Positions 11,397 through 23,913 are shown, numbered from the stretch's first letter. The stretch: 64,000 nucleotides of DNA from Rugalucina vietnamica (GCA_964017185.1 OZ024875.1:26793456-26857455); one strand, 5' to 3'. Notes: generated by a model not told the origin, from the letters alone. Program-made: numbers and translations.

Positions 11397-12907
11397 AGCC
11401 GGAGGCTCACAAGGTGAGCTTATAGGATGGCCATGCTCCGTCGTCCGTCCATCCACAATTTCAAAGATCTTCTCCTGAAACCGCTTGGCCAATCAAAGCC
11501 AAACTTCACGTGGAGCATCCTTAGGTAGGGGGAACAAAAGTTTATATAAATGGTCCAGGTCACATGACCAAGATGGCCACCATGGCTATAAATAGCAAAA
11601 ACCTTTTAAATTCTTCTTCTCCAGAACCAGTGGGCCGATTTCCACGAAACTTGGTATGTAGCATCGGGGACGCGGGCCCATCATAGTTTATATAAATCAT
11701 GACCCTAGGATGACCTTGACCTATTTTACGGCAAGGTCAACTTAGGTCGCCAATGCATTTGAATGGGAAAAAATGGTAAAATGCTATTGAATGGGTAAAA
11801 CTTACTGGGAATAGGCAAATGGACAGAAGATTAATGTTAATAGAAAATTTTAGCCCCTGTGGGGTTGTCTGCCCCTGCCCCGGGGCTATATACATGTATA
11901 TGACCATAATATTCAAACATCATCTTCTCTGAAACCGCTAGGCTAATCGAAGCCAAACTTCATTTGGAGCATCCTTGGGAAGGGGGAATGAAAGTTTATA
12001 AAAATGGTCAAGGTCACATGACCAAGATGGCCGCCATGGCTATAAATAGCAAAAACGTTTAAATCTTGTTCTTCAGAACCAGAAGGCCTATGATTTTGAA
12101 ACTTGGTGTGAAGCATCTGGGAATGGAGCATTACAAAATTTATATAAATCATGACCCTGGGATGACCTTGACCTATTTTACGGCAAGGTCAACTTAGGTC
12201 GCCCATGCATTTGAATGGGAAAAAACAGGAAAATGTCATGTAATGGCAGAAAACTTGCTAGGAATGAGCAAATGGACAGAAGATTTATGCTTATGAAAAT
12301 ATTTTAGGCCCGGGGGTTGTCTGCCCCTTCCCCGGAGCTATATACATGTAGATGACAATATTATTCAAACAGCTTTTTTCTCTAGAAACTGCTTAGCCAA
12401 TCAAAGCCAAACTTTATGTGGAGCATCCTTAGGAAGAGGAAATGAAAGTATATATAAATGGTCAAGGTCACATAACCAAGATGGCCGCCATGGCTATAAA
12501 TAGCAAAAAATTTTAAAAATCTTCTTCTTCAGAACCAAAAGGATTAACCCTATGATTTTGAAACTTTGCATGAAGCATTAAGGAACGGAGGTCTACAAAA
12601 TTTGTATAAATCATGACACTGGGATGACCTTGACCTATTTCATGGCAAGGTCAACTTAGATTGCACATGCATTTGAATGGAGAAAATTGTTAAAATGTCA
12701 TTTGAAGGACAAAATTTGCAGTTAATTGGCAAATGAACTGAATTTTTATGATTTGAAAAAGACATTGACTCCAGGAGTTATTCTGACCCTGCCCGAGGGT
12801 TATATACATGCATTGTACCATTGTAGTCTAACAAGTTTATTGGTACATGTATATATCTCAGGTCTCAGGACTCAGGTGAGCATTTACAGGACCATTGGTC
12901 CTCTGGT
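11397..12907 (+). mobile_element. AGCTCACCT-family repeat element, copy 2 (about 1.5 kb)
   Basis: It has the same ends as copy 1: AGCTCACCTGAGCC hairpin at left, GGTGAGCATTTACAGG and ACCATTGGTCCTCTGG at right. Three monomers are present, but of a different subfamily (GGCTATAAATAGCAAAAACC replaces CCCATATATGGTAAAAACCC). This points to an older or separate amplification. Confidence 0.85.
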
Positions 12908-14674
12908 TTTATTATTTATAATGAAAGCATAGTGGCATGCATGTTTAAACAAGTCTGCTGAGCTCATACATTATATGGTTTCTTACTATTTGGTCTTGAG
13001 TATTTTGTGAGTTTCTGTTATGAATACACTTTTGTTATTTGATAATAATGAATACTCATTCATATCAGTTTTGAAACTTAATATATAGAAGTATTTTTAT
13101 TCACTTTTGGTATTTATTTTTGTCGCTTTTGTGGTGCTGTGTTTTCTTTCATATCATGTTTTTTGTTTAATATTTTTACAGTCACATTTTGAACCTCCAT
13201 CTGAACGCACAAAATCACACTGTTTTAGGTCGGTCACAGTGTGAGTGATTCTTTATGATATCTGCTACTGATTCTTGATGATATCAGGTAACGGATTCTT
13301 GACAAATGCTACGGATTCTTGACAAGGATTGATACACCCAATTGCAAACAGCAAAAAATGGTAATTTTAGATAGTTGTAGATCTAAATTTTGTCAGGAGA
13401 CATATTAGTAGCATGGTTTATATTAATATATGTATATATTCTACATGTTAGGGTTTCAAAATAAAACCATTTAGATAAATTGAGCAATTATGAAAAACAT
13501 GGCAATTCGGTATAATTATGTGAATTCCTAAGCAAACATGTTTGGAAACATTGAAACAGTTAATAAAAGTGATATGAGGACCTACAAATTCTACATTACC
13601 CTGCGTAATAACCCTTTTTCATTTTTTTGCATGCTACGGATTCTTGATGATACGTTACAGATTCTGTATGATATCAAAATGTGGGTAACGGATTCTTTAT
13701 GATATATGTTACTGATTCTTTATGATAACTGTTACAGATTCTTTATGATTTAAAGCAAGTTTATGATGTTCTACAACTTGAAATGCAGATTTGGACCCAT
13801 GGTTTACCAATGAACTGTGTTTTTGTCAACTCAACACTGCAAGAAATATGATGTGCAGTGTAAAATTCGATCAGATTTATCACAAACCAATTAATAATTG
13901 TGATTAATGTAGAACCTTGTTGTATATTTGTGTATATCACAAAACACTATTATTTATTTATTTATTTTTTAACTTTCTGGTAAAATCAATTAAATTTTTT
14001 CAATCAGTGAGACCGACAATTTTATAAGTAGTATACATGTGTGTACAATTTTACATTTTTTTCTGTTTTGGGTCTCACAAGGATAGGCATTGATCCCATT
14101 TCTAACCACCTTACCGCTTCGCCTTGTGTATGTTTTCATGTTTGGGTAACTAAGTGACTGACTAGTGGGAAAAAGCTACTCACTCAGATTACAAAATGTT
14201 CCCTAAGTATACCAAGTACCTTATTGTCAGTGTAGTTTTTTTCACATTGGTTTTCGGAGTGGGAATTTCTGATTGAACCATTTGCTCTAATCATCATCAT
14301 TGCATACATTTTTCCTTTTCGGTGCCACTTCAGAGAAGTTACATTTACTGCCAGACTGGAATTCAGGAAATACAAATATTCAAGGCCACTAACGAGTATT
14401 GATTATTTGAAGCAGATCCACATTCCTTTCACTGCTGTTTCAGGATCTCATTTCTATGGCAAGCCAATTTACTGTTTATTCAAGAAAGCAGATAAGGGTG
14501 GTTTTCAAAAAACAAATGAAGTATTTTTCAATATTAAAGCTGAACGGATAAGCTTTATACATATAAGGTCTCATTAATACCTTAAATGTGTGTTATGAAG
14601 GTGTCAAATTCCATGCAAAATTTCATAAAAAAAGATGGATCCATACCAGATTTATACAACAATATATACATACA

Positions 14675-14966
14675 AATGTCACAAGTGCAACGTTTTACTG
14701 ATCAAGTCTGATGTATCTGGATTGATTATCAGAGGTTCTTCATTAAAAACCCTTTATTATATTTTGAAAAGTAGCTGATCTAATCAGTTCACCATTTTTG
14801 TCACAAGTGCAACGTTTTTGTATTTCTTGACTGACCATATGAGCTTATCATGTATGACTTGTTGTTTTGCTTTATATTTTAGTCAACAGGTCAGAAAGAA
14901 ACCTTTGCATATAGTTATGCATATTGGTTTCTAATATTAATAAAAGTGATGTCACAAGTGCAACGC
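14675..14966. repeat. Three spaced copies of GTCACAAGTGCAACG
   Basis: The 15-mer GTCACAAGTGCAACG occurs near 14677, 14799 and 14949, followed by T-rich sequence, inside the 4.7-kb inverted-repeat element. The sequence between copies shows no clear similarity, so this looks like conserved iterated motifs and not a simple satellite. Confidence 0.6.
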
Positions 14967-15509
14967 ATATTTTCTAGTCTAAAAAATTGAACGCTAATTC
15001 CTAACGACTTATACTCTTATAAACTTATATCGCAATCACAGGAAGCATTGTACACTTGTAAGATACTGTTCATCATTAAATACATTGATCATTTGAGTAG
15101 TTATGGAAACATTTATAAGTTCAGAAAGCAATTTTAGGGTCAAATTTATCACATAAATATGTGAAAAATTGTTTTCATGAGAATTTTATCAAATTAATGG
15201 CATAGAGTCTAGTCCCAGTATAGGGTCTATCAAACTAAGAACAAATTTGAAACATAAAGTGTATGTTACAATTGTAGCACTACTTATAAAGTATGTCACC
15301 AGTTTTGAAAATTAACAACAAAAGGCAAAGAAACAAGAAAATCACAAAAATGGCTGTTGTCAAAGATATTTTAATGTTGATTTCTTTTATTTTGATAACC
15401 ATAGAAAAACCAGGAACAAAAATTAAAAAGACAAATGCATATCTCAGTTTCGACCTAAAATGGGTCAATGTCACACTTTTACTTCTTTTTTTTTGAAAAT
15501 CACCCATAT

Positions 15510-16535
15510 CTGTTATGCAATATTAGATATCTTGTTTAATAGATATGATATTTATTTCAATTTATTAGATATCTATTATAAAGAAGATATCTTATATAGC
15601 AAATACTTTATCCATTTAATTATATTAGGTATACAAAATGTTAATATTAGATATCCGCAATGTTTATTTAGATGTCTTATATAGTATATTTAGATATCAT
15701 TCAGGCTTAATAAAATAGATATCTAAATTGACAAATAAGATATCTTAAAATTATATTAGATATCTTATTTGTAAAAAGTATATAACATATCTTAATTCAT
15801 AATTTGTCATAAAGATATCTGATATAGCAATTATGATATTAGATATTAGATTTTTTTCTTAATATGACATCAGCATTTGAGAATATGACACTTAATCAGC
15901 ATTTGAGATATCTAAAATAGTTGTATAGATATCTATGTTAACATGTAAGCTTTTTATATTTGTCAAATAAGATATCTTCTTGAGTATATAAGATATCTTT
16001 ATTAAATAAGATATCTAATATGCTAAAGTAGATATGGTTTTAGACAAATAAGATATCCTATTTACCAAAAAATTTATCTTATATCCTTAATTAGCTATCT
16101 TATTGAGCTAAACAAATAAGACACCTTTAGTTTATATCTTATTTATTTTGCCCAATCACAACCTATTTCTTTTACTTAAATAAGATATCTACTATGTCAG
16201 TACAGAAATCTAATTTATAGCCTTAATTAAGATATATTGTATTAATTCATATATCTGAATTATAAATTAAGATATCGTTTTTCTAATTAAGATATCTAAT
16301 TTACCGTAAAAGATATCTTATTGACCACTGTATATAAGATATTTGTTTTACCAATTTAGATATCTTATTTGCTAATTAAGATACCTAGTTTAGCAATAAA
16401 GATGTCTTATTAACCAAAGTAGATATCTTGATTTATCTTGTTAGGAAGATATCTTGATTTATCTTGTGAAGAAGATATCTTATTTAGGTATAGCAGATCT
16501 CTCATTTAGTATATAAGATATCTAAATTATATTAG
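15510..16535. repeat. Degenerate array rich in the palindrome AGATATCT
   Basis: Over about 1 kb the palindrome AGATATCT or a one-base variant recurs every 20-50 bases, usually as AAGATATCTTATTT or TTAGATATCT. Spacing is irregular and the sequence between motifs is AT-rich. No open frame is seen. It lies inside the large inverted-repeat element. Confidence 0.75.
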
Positions 16536-16611
16536 TTTCTTAATCACTCAATCATCTCAGCGCTGTGTTTGGTGTGGGTTCAAGTCCCGCACTGGGTAAT
16601 TGTGAAACAAG

Positions 16612-16805
16612 CGCGGTGGCGTAGTGGTAGAGTGTCGGACACCAAATAGAGAGGTCCTGGGTTCGATCCCCACAGGCGTCACCGTGTTGTGTCCTTGACC
16701 AAAACACATTAACTCCTTACAGTACTGGTTAAACCCAAGAAGAATTGGCTCTGTACTGACATGACTGAAACATTGTTGACTGGGACATTAAGCCTCAATA
16801 CAATT
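16612..16805 (+). mobile_element. tRNA-derived SINE
   Basis: The head resembles a tRNA gene: GTGGCGTAGTGGTAGAGTG fits an RNA polymerase III A box and GGTTCGATCCC a B box. It runs on into a tail not found in tRNAs: TGTTGTGTCCTTGACC, then GACATGACTGAAACATTG and TTGACTGGGACATTAAGCC. That tail also ends other short elements in the window. A B-box fragment of another copy (GGTTCAAGTCCCGCACTGGG) lies just upstream at 16580-16602. Confidence 0.8.
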
Positions 16806-16827
16806 TGAGTTCATTTCATTTAAAAAA

Positions 16828-17030
16828 GGAAGTGCAGTGCGGTAGGGGTAGACTACAGGTCTCCGATGCGGGAGGCCCTGGGTTCTAGACATAACTCTAC
16901 CATGCAAGTTGTGTTCATGAGTCTATAGTATTGTTAAAAACACAAGAAGTGGTGGCCCTTTGCCCCAACATGACTCAAAACTTGTTTACTGGGACGTCTA
17001 GTCATCACTTAACCAAACCATATCATAATA
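16828..17030 (+). mobile_element. Second, more decayed tRNA-derived SINE
   Basis: The head GCAGTGCGGTAGGGGTAG and GAGGCCCTGGGTTCTAGA is a degraded A-box/B-box pair. The tail AACATGACTCAAAACTTG then TTTACTGGGACGTCTAG matches the preceding SINE. It is in direct orientation directly downstream of the first copy. Confidence 0.65.
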
Positions 17031-17139
17031 TTTGAAAATAAATGCTCAAATCTCAGTTTGCCTGATAAAATAATGACTTGTTTACCAAATGGCATAGTAC
17101 AAACCTGCTTTGTAGATCAGAGACATTAATAATTGCCCC

Positions 17140-17365
17140 CCAGTGGGGGGGGGGGGGGGGGGGGGGGTGTTTGCTCCCTGCTCCATGAAAGAAAAATGAC
17201 CTTTCTCCCCAGCTCATAAAATGTTTTCCTCAGCCCCCTGCTCCCTAAAACTCCAACAATTTATGCTTTCTCCCCAAATCCCTTAAAATAAATGACCCTT
17301 CTCCCCAAATCTCTGAAAATAGATAGCCCTTCTCCCTGAATCCCCCAAAACCCTGGGAGGGCCTC
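17140..17365. repeat. G-run followed by pyrimidine-rich tandem units of about 40 bp
   Basis: A run of about 25 G precedes units built on CCCTTCTCCCCAAATC and CCTGCTCC(C/A)T, about five in number, ending CCTGGGAGGGCCTCATAATT. The region resembles a short element whose ends are CCCCCCAGTGGGGGG-like. The length of the G-run may be an assembly estimate. Confidence 0.6.
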
Positions 17366-18182
17366 ATAATTGGTAGTTTATCTCGATAAAAGAGTGTCAT
17401 AAAGAATCTGTAACATATCATAAAGAATCCGTTACCCATCATTTTGTATCATACGGAATCCGTGACAAAATTTTGTCACAGATTCTTTATGATACTTTTG
17501 ATGCTTAAAACACAAAAGTCTGCAAAACAATTCCTTTGAAGATTTACATGCATTGAAAAGTGTTAGTTCATAGATAATTAGTTAAATTTCTAAACTGATG
17601 ATAAAATGTTTTGATGTGTTATGTATTTTAATATTCATTTTCGATTTTCCTTGCTTTATTAAACATTTTAAGGATTGAATCACCCATTGACTTTCAACCT
17701 GTATACCAACATTGCTAAAATTGATGGAGAACAATTTCCAGCTCATATATACTATGTATGTGTGCCAAAAAGGTCATTTCATGCATCAAAAACCTTAGAA
17801 ACAACGGTTTCTCATCACCTACCAATAGATGAGCTAAGAGAATCATAAAGAATCTGTGACGCTATCATAAAGAATCAGTAGCAGATATCATAAAGAATCA
17901 TCTCGCACTGTGACGGACCTAAACCCCTGTGAAAATGTCCATAATTATTCTTGTCTATCATTATATGTGATAATTTTTGTGTACTCTATTAAGAATTTAT
18001 CAATATTGACATGAGTGGGTGGGATATGTTAAACAGACATCTACTGTTTTTTTAATCTGTCAATCAAATGATGATGTGCATTTATTGCTAATAGACGTCA
18101 CAGATACAAGGAATGACTCAATATAGTTGTTCTTTTAAAATTTTAAAAAGCTTGGTTTAGAATTGGAAATGTAACTAGTTTT

Positions 18183-18497
18183 CGTGGGACCCATTTCCTG
18201 GAAAATGGAATGCATTTGAATAAAAATTACACAAAGCCTACATGTCTAGGATACATAATCTGAAAAAATCAGGATTATTTTGGGGTCATGGGAATGTATT
18301 ACTCTGGGAAAAGTTAGTGTTAACATGTTTTTCTGGAAAATTCTCAAAGTGGGTAACTTGGGGCGGCTCGTGTGCGCTTATTGTTTGCTGAAAGATGACA
18401 TGCCTTTTGTTTCAGGTTTTTATATGATTGACGTCAATGACTACATTGAAAAATCTGGCTTATTTTGTTCAAAAAGCTAAGAAAAATGGGTCCCACG
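18183..18497. mobile_element. Short inverted-repeat element (about 315 bp)
   Basis: It begins CGTGGGACCCATTT and ends AAATGGGTCCCACG, a perfect 14-bp inverted repeat with weaker similarity extending outward. The interior open frame (18280-18480) has no recognisable domain. I interpret it as a MITE. Confidence 0.6.
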
Positions 18498-18871
18498 ATT
18501 TCAACCCAGAAGTAACTGAAAAATGACTCACTTGCTCTGAGCTGACCACTCATTTCACAATCATGTATCTACAAATCCATGTATTTGCAACATATTCAAC
18601 AGCCCCATGATAAAGCATGCTAAAGAATGTAACATTGTTGACAAAAATAAACAATGTTTTTTATACAGGTAAATCTTCAAACATGTATATACAGTGACCG
18701 CACATAAGTCCTTAAATACTGAACATAATTTGATCCTATGGCAAGCTCTGAAGGTTTTTCATTTTATGCTCATTGAATATTTTTCAACCAAACCTGGTAT
18801 ATATCCGCCATATATGTAAATGTGTACCCTAGTGAATTATCACTTGAATATACATTTTCAGAATGGAGGTA

Positions 18872-21793
18872 TAACACGGCTAACAAACCTTTAAATGCGT
18901 AACCGCCTGTTAAGAAAGAAAATCCGATTCATGCCCTTCCGGTTCCGCATATGAAGACCAAAAAAGGTAAACAAAACATACACTACTACGATCGATTGAT
19001 GATTATATTTCAGTACAGAAATATATCGATTATCTATGAATGCTATTTTGTCACTTATTTACTATTGTAAGTCAGCACCAAAGTAGCTCGCAAAATAATT
19101 TGATGGTCCTTGAGTTATTTATTCCCTTCTTCGAACCTGGTGTTACAACACGACCAAAGTCGGCGAAATACAATTAAAAATTGGACAAGTTGCTGGTAAA
19201 TATCAAATTTTAGTGATTGTTCCACGACAAATTTACAGATATATATTAACTAAATTGCAACTGATGTTTGTGCCAGTATTTCGTTGTGTTAGTGACCGGC
19301 ATTACTGATTTGAAGGGAAGGAAAAGATGGTTACCCATTTAATCATTAAAATATGAAGGATATATTTCAAGATACGTTTGAAAACCTCTATCGGTTCAAG
19401 TAATGGTATTTATTTTCCCTGTAAAGCGTTTTGAATGACATAAAACCAGGAAAAAATAAATTAAAGTATAAAGAATGCTGTAAAATCCTTTTCATGAACA
19501 GGAATATCATGCATGTGAACTATTGTATTACATGTATTGCATAGACAGTTTGTATTATACTCATCAAAAGAAGTTTTGCACCATTTAGATTTTTTCATAC
19601 TTTTAAGTGACATTTTAACTAATAAATTTTATGGCGTTTTACGAATGCGCGAATCGATATATCAAATGCACAAATTTTTTTTAACGAATGCGCGAAAAAA
19701 AGACTATCAAATGCGCGTTTAAATTGCGCGGAAATCAATTGCTTTTACAGGTATTTTAAGGTATACCGATTGTATCTCGCTATCAAGACCGAAGTTATGA
19801 TAGCGAGATTCATCCACAGTTCTTCCGTTAGCCAGCGTTGAATTCAATGTCTGTTGCCCCCTTCTCACTAAAGGGGGGTGGAAGTCGAGAGTACAACATC
19901 AATTCTATAACTATAACCATTGCGTAACAAGCTTTTCTTTCCACTATTAATGTCTGAAATTTTAAAATCCATGAGGTTAAAACAATATTCTTGGATAAAA
20001 ACACTTTAAGAACGTCTAAAACCTATAAAAGCATGTTAAAATATGACTGACATAATGGTCGTATCTGTCTAAAGCCAGTGTGAACATAGGTATCGGCTAA
20101 TTACCCTAAAGGCCATTCGCGCAATTGATACCTCGATTTCACGCGCAATTCAAACAATGTCACGGTATGATTTTCGCGCAAATGATATACGGCCAAATTT
20201 TAAACCTAGCTTTTTGAATTTGCACAGTCTGAAAGAGTTTTATAATGTGTATGATAAGACCAAAAATCGTTGCGGAACCGATTTTAGGAAAAATTAAAAT
20301 TACCATTTTCTGTAAATGCTGAAAATTGGAAAATTGAAAAAATTCCACAAAAAATGCCACAGCATTAAGAATACATTTTTGTTTCCAAATTTACACACAA
20401 GAGCTCCAAAGCTAATGATTAAGCCTAAAAACAATTTTAAAAATCTCAAAATTTTAGTAAAAAATCATTTTTTGACAAAATTGCAATTATTGAGAAAAAA
20501 TGATAAATATTGGAGAAAATGAGAAAAATCGAAATTCATTTCAATTTTGGATCGCTATGAGATGTTTTGACACCAAGACCTGCCGCCTGTTTTCTTTCTG
20601 TTAAAGGTAATCTCATGTCGAAGATGTTGCATGTGTACTTTTTTGATATGCAGCTTTTTAAAAATTCTGAATTTGGATGGGTTGAAAACCAGTTCCTCCA
20701 GTTGAACATTTATGGGTGCTGCCTGCTGTGTTTGAAAGAAAAACAACCCATTTTATTGGAAAGATGAGTTACTAAGCTATATCTTAGAATTGAAACAAAA
20801 TCTCAAAAATGGTTATTTTTGTAAAAAAAATTCAATTTTTAGTTTTTTGCTTTATATGATTGCTTTCAGTATCTCGAATAATGATGTGAAACAAATTCGG
20901 GTTTGGATGCCAAGAAATAAAGATGTGGGCTTTTTGCTGCATCCCAAATTTTGGTGTTTTCAAAAACATGCATTTTTGCACATTTTTATTCAATCTTTTT
21001 AAGAAAAAATATTGATTTGTTATTGAGGAAGTCCAGCCCTTTAAGATGGTATTAAGTTTTAAAAGTTTATTTGAAAAATACCTATACTAGACATTATTTT
21101 AAAATGAGAAAAATATTAACTGGTGCAAAACTTCTTTTGATGAGTATATTTTATATCAAACATTTTCACTGCAAATATCACAAACACACCAATTTGAGTT
21201 AGCACCTATTAAGAGAGGACGAGAGAATGTGACAATTAAAACTTCAGCGTAAAATTATTAACAAAAACAAAAACTTTAATACATGATTATATTGCTATAA
21301 TTCTAATGATTAAATTCGTAACCGAAATGTTGACACAGCTTTTAACAACATATGCATAGAATGCAGTGGCCAGAGGCAACAAAACTGTCAACAAACCTCA
21401 CACAATGTTAAAATCATCTGCACGCTGTATTGCTTTCCATTAATATGGATGTAATGAGTGGAAATCTAAAAATATCCCTGCGACTGACCCACATTTTCAT
21501 CGTGTACAATGCAATCCCAACATGTGTTTTGGGGTAGGGAATAAAAATCATGATTATAAAGAAAAGTTTCTGGAAATCCTTTGGGGTCCAAATATAGCAA
21601 TGTCTAACTAATAAAATAGCATTGAGAGAACTATAATATCTGTCTTGGAATCGAAATATTTTACTCGGAAACACGAGCTGCAAAAGTTTGTTTACCTTTT
21701 GTTGGTCATCTGATGCGAAACCGGAAAGACGTGAATCGGATTTCTTTTCTTAACCGCGGTTACGCATTTAAAGGTTTGTTAGCCGTGTATAAG
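18872..21793. mobile_element. Inverted-repeat transposon of about 2.9 kb containing a nested element
   Basis: The left end ACACGGCTAACAAACCTTTA continues AAATGCGTAACCGC and ATCCGATTCATG. The right end is the reverse complement (GGTTTGTTAGCCGTGT at 21774-21790). Similarity continues inward for at least 200 bp, including ATTATCTATGAATGCTATTT against its partner at 21600-21660. No transposase is recognisable, and the middle is taken up by a second inverted-repeat element. Confidence 0.75.
19556..21150. mobile_element. Nested 1.6-kb inverted-repeat element
   Basis: It begins TATACTCATCAAAAGAAGTT followed by TTGCACCA and ends with the exact reverse complement, a perfect repeat of about 28 bp flanked by TA. 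The interior is AT-rich, with clustered GCGCGAA motifs (19640-19730, 20110-20180) and short frames that encode nothing recognisable. A TA target and compact size would fit a Tc1/mariner-like or similar non-autonomous element, but the class is not proven. Confidence 0.7.
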
Positions 21794-21971
21794 GCGAGTT
21801 CTGTCACTTTTTGATTTACCCTCATATATAAAACTGTCATTTGCATAAAAGAAGCAAAAAATTAAGTCTATGATTTCACAATTTGGTAATTCACAAGGGC
21901 AACTTTTGAACATAAAATTAAAGGTAGAAGTCACAGAATAAACTAGCACAAGTGGATCACATTTGACATTT

Positions 21972-22205
21972 GAGCCGCCTCGTAAGAAAACCAACAATGT
22001 GGTTTTTGAACAGGTCTGACACAAATCAGGCTGCACAGTCACAGAAGCAGGCTAGAAGCTTGAAATTTCGGATTTAAGTAGAAGAGGAATTGTACAGTCC
22101 GAGTAGCGAAAACAAAGGTGCTGATCAGCTTCGCGGTTACCGCGAAGCTGATCTGCGTCTTTGTTTTCACCTATGCAGATTGTTGGTTTTCCCATGAGGC
22201 GGCTC
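21972..22205 (-). mobile_element. GAGCC-family hairpin MITE, copy 2
   Basis: Complete copy of about 234 bp with ends GAGCCGCCTCGTAAGAAAAC and its inverse ATGAGGCGGCTC, flanked by ATTT on both sides. It contains the family's hairpin: CTGATCAGCTTCGCGGTTAC, then CGCGAAGCTGATCTGCG, inside AAAACAAAGG / CTTTGTTTTC arms. Confidence 0.9.
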
Positions 22206-22394
22206 ATTTATTGGTCAACCGATTTTGGTCTCACGACCTTCATCAGGACAAAGTTCTCCCTGAAGTAGTCCTGTGATCCTTATTGTTATCTAAAAATAGA
22301 TTAGATGACGTTGACATCACTAAAGCCCTTTTGAACATTTATGATTTCAGAATATATTCAAACATCTCATGCACAAATCAATATGCAAAAGCTA

Positions 22395-22978
22395 GACTTA
22401 CTATACAAGGAATGTTAAATGTAGAAATTGAAGTTATTGCGCTAAACTTATATACAAGGAATGTTAAATGTAGAAATTGAAGTTATTGCGCTAAACTTAT
22501 ATACAAGGAATGTTAAATGTAGAAATTGAAGTTATTGCGCTAAACTTATATACAAGGAATGTTAAATGTAGAAATTGAAGTTATTGCACTAAACTTATAT
22601 ACAAGGAATGTTAAATGTAGAAATTGAAGTTATTGCGCTAAACTTATATACAAGGAAAGTTAAATGTAGAAATTGAAGTTATTGCGCTAAACTTATATAC
22701 AAGGAATGTTAAATGTAGAAATTGAAGTTATTGCGCTAAACTTATATACAAGGAATGTTAAATGTAGAAATTGAAGTTATTGCACTAAACTTATATACAA
22801 GGAATGTTAAATGTAGAAATTGAAGTTATTGCGCTAAACTTATATACAAGGAATGTTAAATGTAGAAATTGAAGTTATTGCGCTAAACTTATATACAAGG
22901 AATGTTAAATGTAGAAATTGAAGTTATTGCACTAAACTTATATACAAGGAATGTTAAATGTAGAAATTGAAGTTATTG
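22395..22978. repeat. Satellite array, 49-bp unit, 12 near-identical copies
   Basis: The unit begins ATACAAGGAATGTTAAATGT and ends ATTGCGCTAAACTTAT. Copies differ at only one or two sites (GCGC against GCAC; one AAAGTT variant), so the array is young or recently homogenised. It begins about 190 bp after a MITE and has no obvious link to an exon. Confidence 0.95.
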
Positions 22979-23219
22979 TCCTGTCTTGACAGAGAATATG
23001 ATCAGACTGCACTGATCCACAGGTTGATCTAAGCTTTTGTAGTTTGCATATAGTTTGCTCATTATATATACATGTAACATGTAAATCTGTACCATAAAAT
23101 CATTGGGGAAAAACTCCGCCATTTAAATAACACTGAATCTACATGTGTGGCAATAATTCATAAACTAGATGACAAACAGTGCAGATTAACTCATTTAAGC
23201 CTGGCGTCCCTGGACATAG

Positions 23220-23285
23220 GCAAACAGAATAGCCCCAGATGTGACGCCGCATTCTGCGGCGTCCCATCTGGGGCTATTCTGTTTG
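23220..23285. repeat. Near-perfect 66-bp palindrome
   Basis: GCAAACAGAATAGCCCCAGA on the left pairs with TCTGGGGCTATTCTGTTTGC on the right. An inner GACGCCGCA / TGCGGCGTC stem closes on a TTC loop. The only irregularity is one or two bases between the stems. It lies in otherwise unremarkable AT-rich DNA (22979-23708) with no gene. Confidence 0.9.
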
Positions 23286-23708
23286 CTTAGGAAATTTTTA
23301 TCGAAAAATTGAATAAAATTTAAAAATCATGCTTGACGCCCCTACAAATGACAGTGGACTCTCCCAAATGATAATGATGGGATAATTCATTCGTCAAATA
23401 TGGGTTAATAAAAGATGGTTGATTATGATCTTCAGTGTTTGCCACTTTAATGAGTTTATGTATATATCATATAATCCAGACTTAATTGAGAAAGGCTGAA
23501 GTAGACTAGAAACTGAATCTCAAAGCTGCTTCATAGATTTTTGTATCATATTCACTTTGTCATTAATTTGTTAGCTAGTGATACACCTTTTTAATTGTAA
23601 TGAATGAAGAAATCATGTTTGGCAATCTATGATAGAAAACATATGGCTTTCATGTCTTAAGACCTATTTAAAATTTTAGTAACCTCTGCTTACTTCGGGA
23701 GAGAATTT

Positions 23709-23913
23709 GAGCCGCATCATGAGAAAACCAACAATCTGCATATGCAAAAACAAAGACGTAGATCTACAAAGCTGATCAGCGTCTTTGTTTTCGCTGCACG
23801 AATAGTGCAAATCCTCTTCTACTTATATACAAAATTTCGTCTTTTGTTGTACAGCTCGGTTTGTTTCGGACCTGTTCAGAAACCACATTTTTGGTTTTCT
23901 TATGATGCAACTC
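23709..23913 (+). mobile_element. GAGCC-family hairpin MITE, copy 3
   Basis: The ends are GAGCCGCATCATGAGAAAAC and TATGATGCAACTC, flanked by ATTT on both sides. The hairpin is shortened to GATCTACAAAGCTGATCAGC, with the downstream arm CGTCTTTGTTTTCGC. It carries TGTACAGCTCGGTTTGTTTC near the right end. Confidence 0.85.

Larger units (their letters stand above)
13229..17925. mobile_element. Large inverted-repeat element of about 4.7 kb with iterated termini
   Basis: The left end reads TTTAGGTCGGTCACAGTG then GATTCTTTATGATATCTGCT. The right end is its reverse complement (CAGATATCATAAAGAATC, then CACTGTGACGGACCTAAA). The motif GATTCTTTATGATATC, followed by GTTAC or CTACTG, is repeated in two clusters on each side: 13247-13325 and 13630-13750 on the left, 17395-17490 and 17840-17900 on the right. 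The interior holds SINEs, an AT-rich array and no transposase frame, so the element is non-autonomous or dead. The terminal repeats span roughly 500 bp but pair well only in the clusters. Confidence 0.7.

Noticed and set aside
16612-16684. tRNA gene
   Set aside because: A and B boxes are present, but the acceptor stem does not close and the sequence continues into a SINE tail shared with other elements.
22395-22978. CRISPR-like array
   Set aside because: Units are contiguous without spacers and the DNA is eukaryotic.
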